From positions 1-64,000 of the forward strand of contig SHMT01000003.1 in assembly GCA_004282745.1 (NCBI GenBank): a stretch of DNA of 64,000 bases, in the 5' to 3' direction. Below are positions 61,815 to 64,000 of the stretch, one piece after another. The notes beneath the pieces were generated by a model, which was given only the letters and a program-made list of their open reading frames with translations, was not told where the DNA came from and searched no databases. A program made the position numbers and the translations under genes. Position 1 is the first letter of the stretch, and each line of letters opens with the position of its first letter. Origin of the DNA: Candidatus Scalindua sp. SCAELEC01 (GTDB lineage: Bacteria > Planctomycetota > Brocadiia > Brocadiales > Scalinduaceae).

Positions 61815-62864
61815 ATGCCAAAAGCTGAAAGCGCATCAGAATCAAACTTTATCGTTGGAATCGATTTGGGAACATCATGTTCTGCAGTTGTTACAGAAAA
61901 TGGGGTAAAGGGAGTAGTTGAATCTATTGTTGGATGGCCACAGGATATTATTGGGTTAAAAGTGTTAGGAAACTCTATTGCTATTGGTGATACAGCACTA
62001 GAATTTCGAGAATTCCTAGAGATTAGCTATCCATTGGCAAACGGGGTTATCAAACAAGGTGTGCAGAGAGACCTTGAAGCCGCTGAGGAGCTTATCAAGC
62101 ACATCATTTCCCTGGCAGAAGTCCCTGAGAAAAAGAAAATATGTGGTATCGTCGGGGTCCCAGCCAAGGCCTCTCAGCAAAGCAAACAGATATTATTGGA
62201 TTTATCAAAGAAGCATATGAACCAGGTAACACTCATCAGCGAGCCATTCGCTATCGCGTATAGGGAAGAGAGACTGAATAATTCAATTATCATTGATCTT
62301 GGAGCCGGTACATTAAATTTTTGTACTATGAAAGGGAGGATCCCTGATGAAAATAGCCAGGTCTCCTTAGAAAAAGCGGGAAATTATGTTGACAATGTCT
62401 TGTTTGATTCCCTGAAACGGAAATTCCCTGATGCTCAACTGACCCCAAATATTGTCAAAAAACTGAAGGAAAAACATGGTACTATACTAAGCGGCGGTGG
62501 TAATATCATGGTTGAGCTCCGAATACATGGTAAACCGCAGACTCTGGATATTACTGAAGAGATGATCAGCGCTTGCTCGACATTTGTTCCTAATATGATC
62601 GAGGAAATTAAAAAGCTGATCGTTAGCTTTGACCCCGATTTCCAAGAGGAGGCCATGAAAAATATCATGCTGGCGGGTGGTATGAGCAAAATTAAAGGAT
62701 ATGATTCCGTGATCAAAGAATCACTATCTGATTATGGGGATGCACAGATTCACAGAATAGATGACCCTATGTATGCAGTTGCTGAAGGCGCTTTAAAGAT
62801 TGGAACTGATATACCGGTAAAATATTGGTCTCAATTAGGTGAGACGGTAGCTACGGGAAAGTAA
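61815..62864 (+). CDS. MamK-like bacterial actin
   Basis: This 349-residue actin-fold ATPase forms filaments in relatives. Phosphate-1 loop is 'GIDLGTSCSAVVTENG', followed by 'GWPQDIIGLKVLG', which matches MamK's 'GYPKDVIGLKLLG'. 'GVPAKAS' and 'LISEPFAIAY' (catalytic Glu) are retained. Phosphate-2 is 'IIIDLGAGTLNFC', where MamK has TTD instead of TLN, and the adenosine loop is 'IMLAGGMSKIKG'. The tail 'PVKYWSQLGE' matches MamK's 'PPQYWCQLGD'. Length agrees with MamK (about 347-360) and not with MreB or ParM. No other magnetosome genes are visible. GGAGG lies before ATG 61815. It is the second gene of an operon with a coiled-coil protein. Confidence 0.82.
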   Translation: MPKAESASESNFIVGIDLGTSCSAVVTENGVKGVVESIVGWPQDIIGLKVLGNSIAIGDTALEFREFLEISYPLANGVIKQGVQRDLEAAEELIKHIISLAEVPEKKKICGIVGVPAKASQQSKQILLDLSKKHMNQVTLISEPFAIAYREERLNNSIIIDLGAGTLNFCTMKGRIPDENSQVSLEKAGNYVDNVLFDSLKRKFPDAQLTPNIVKKLKEKHGTILSGGGNIMVELRIHGKPQTLDITEEMISACSTFVPNMIEEIKKLIVSFDPDFQEEAMKNIMLAGGMSKIKGYDSVIKESLSDYGDAQIHRIDDPMYAVAEGALKIGTDIPVKYWSQLGETVATGK

Positions 62865-62924
62865 TAAGAAAAAAGCGTACAGTATCAACCTGGAACTCTT
62901 GTCCCAATGAAGAAATAGTACTGG

Positions 62925-64000
62925 CTAGAGGAGATCATACAATCTCCTCTTCACCTGCAGAAAAACCCCCAGCCAGTCATTAGGATGAGCTTGCCTAAAT
63001 AGTCGCATAGTTGGATACCAAGGGCTACTATCCCCCTCTTTCAACCAACGCCAAGCGGGTGCAAAGGGCAATAGGTTCCAGACAGGTATACCCATTGCCC
63101 CTGCTAAGTGGACGACTACCGTATCAACTGAAATAACAAGGTCGAGGTTTGCAATGGCTGCTGCCGTATCGACAAAGTCTCTGAGCTCTTTTTCGAGGTT
63201 AACGATGTTCATCTCCCCTGGTGGATTTGAGGCTTCCTCTGCGGCTGTCCCTTTTTGTAGAGTGTAAAAAGTTATGTGAGGAATATCTCCCAGGACGGCA
63301 AAATCTTTTAATGAGCAGGAGCGATTACGGTCATTTGCATTCTTTGGATTACCGGACCATGCGATTCCAATTTTAAAGTTGTCATTCGTATGAAATCTCC
63401 TGTTCCATTTCATGCAAAGAGCAGAATCAACCTTAATGTAGGGAATATCAGCAGGTACGGTTTCAAGAGTAGTGCCAAAAATCTTTGGTAAACTTAAGAG
63501 AAATATATGCGTATCAAATGGTACTGGCGGTTTACAGGTCGAAACATATTCTATGAGCTCGTCAATTCCAGAACAGCCTCTTAATAAGCTCATGAGCTCC
63601 TTCTGACACTCCAGAACAACCCGACCACCCAGTGCCTTCACCATGGGCAGGTAGCGTGCAAACTGGATAGTATCTCCAAACCCCTGTTCACCATGTATCA
63701 ATATTGATTTGCCAGTAAGGGGTGAACCGTCCCACAACTTTTTAATACGAGTCCTGGGAATACGATTCCGTATATGTAACCGCCACTCATACTCTTCCCA
63801 TCCATCTGCAAATTCCCCTGCCAAGAGGAGGGCAAGTCCTCTATTGAGGTGTCCCAGGGCATAATCAGGTTTGAGTGATGTTGCCCGTTTATAGCTTGTT
63901 ATCGCCTCATCCAGTCTCCCTGTTTCTTGAAGAGAGGTACCGAGATTATTGTGTGCTTCTGCATAGTTAGGGTCGACTTCAATTGCCCGATTACAGCTCT
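62925..64000 (-). CDS. TPR protein with GT9-like domain (5' truncated by window edge)
   Basis: The C-terminal GT9-like domain is complete: 'ILIHGEQGFGDTIQFARYL', 'FKIGIAWSGNPKNAND', 'SVDTVVVHLAGAMGIPVW' and 'SPWYPTMRLFRQ'. The frame continues to the window end with TPR units ('AEAHNNLGTSLQETGRLDEA'), so the gene starts beyond 64000. It is a paralogue of 53315 and 55458, but lies apart from them across the MamK-like operon. The retained Val in 'DTVVVHL' instead of Ala is a small difference from the others. Confidence 0.85.
   Translation of the reverse strand, partial: SCNRAIEVDPNYAEAHNNLGTSLQETGRLDEAITSYKRATSLKPDYALGHLNRGLALLLAGEFADGWEEYEWRLHIRNRIPRTRIKKLWDGSPLTGKSILIHGEQGFGDTIQFARYLPMVKALGGRVVLECQKELMSLLRGCSGIDELIEYVSTCKPPVPFDTHIFLLSLPKIFGTTLETVPADIPYIKVDSALCMKWNRRFHTNDNFKIGIAWSGNPKNANDRNRSCSLKDFAVLGDIPHITFYTLQKGTAAEEASNPPGEMNIVNLEKELRDFVDTAAAIANLDLVISVDTVVVHLAGAMGIPVWNLLPFAPAWRWLKEGDSSPWYPTMRLFRQAHPNDWLGVFLQVKRRLYDLL

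Noticed and set aside
1-64000. tRNA or rRNA genes
   Set aside because: No cloverleaf-like or rRNA-conserved sequence was recognised on either strand.

Overview
The window looks like a chromosomal segment from an AT-rich, Gram-negative-type, flagellated environmental bacterium. Signs are lipoprotein and signal-peptide genes, a DacB-type PBP4, a flagellar filament block, an Anbu protease operon, a c-di-GMP riboswitch, many TPR-glycosyltransferases and a MamK-like actin. An anammox planctomycete (Scalindua-like, Brocadiales) is my best guess from this combination. It is an inference: no marker gene (rRNA, hydrazine synthase) is present.

Layout. 1-3109: AT-rich DNA with an inverted-repeat element, then a secreted arylsulfatase. 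3110-12480: an accessory 'graveyard' of small, mostly unrelated genes, many broken. It holds a PIN-toxin/HigA chimera, a decayed zeta-toxin with its small partner, a frameshifted VapBC pair, DUF1622, a GC-rich glutamate symporter, a DUF2130 protein, a spermidine-synthase-like protein, an RNase H-like protein and a GNAT. Between them lie two attC-like folded sites, a group II intron fragment sitting in one of them, and four copies of a 147-bp MITE. This resembles an eroded integron cassette array, but no integrase is seen.

12474-13451: a tRNA-dihydrouridine synthase. 13721-21378: a compact five-gene operon of circularly permuted ATP-grasp, alpha-E protein, transglutaminase-DUF2126, zinc metallopeptidase and Anbu (ancestral proteasome beta). 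This is the predicted peptide-ligation/proteolysis system. 21487-25509: a sodium:solute symporter, PBP4 and a DUF1566 protein. 25668-29355: a c-di-GMP-I-type riboswitch with terminator and a sigma-54-like promoter. They lie ahead of a second ligase operon of retropepsin-like lipoprotein, inactive-transglutaminase/7TM protein and RimK-like ATP-grasp, followed by a Bax-inhibitor-1 protein.

30339-37758: a zinc-ribbon protein, three tandem cold-shock genes, recD2, a queuosine-tRNA mannosyltransferase homologue, a fourth cold-shock gene and a 180-bp-repeat secreted protein with a near-consensus promoter. 37818-58343: a methyltransferase, then flagellar filament genes (FlgN/FliT-like, fliS, a very long fliD, fliC with a sigma-28 promoter). 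These are enclosed by paralogous GT2-TPR and TPR-GT9-like glycosyltransferases, plausibly a flagellin or surface glycosylation island. 58722-64000: a bactofilin-like protein, an unknown protein, a lysine-rich coiled-coil protein with a MamK-like actin, and a truncated TPR-GT.

The strongest repeat signal is the 147-bp element. Seven copies occur across the window, six of them with perfect 4-bp target duplications of form ANNT, one carrying a precise 108-bp insertion of a second element, and arms that change in a covarying way.
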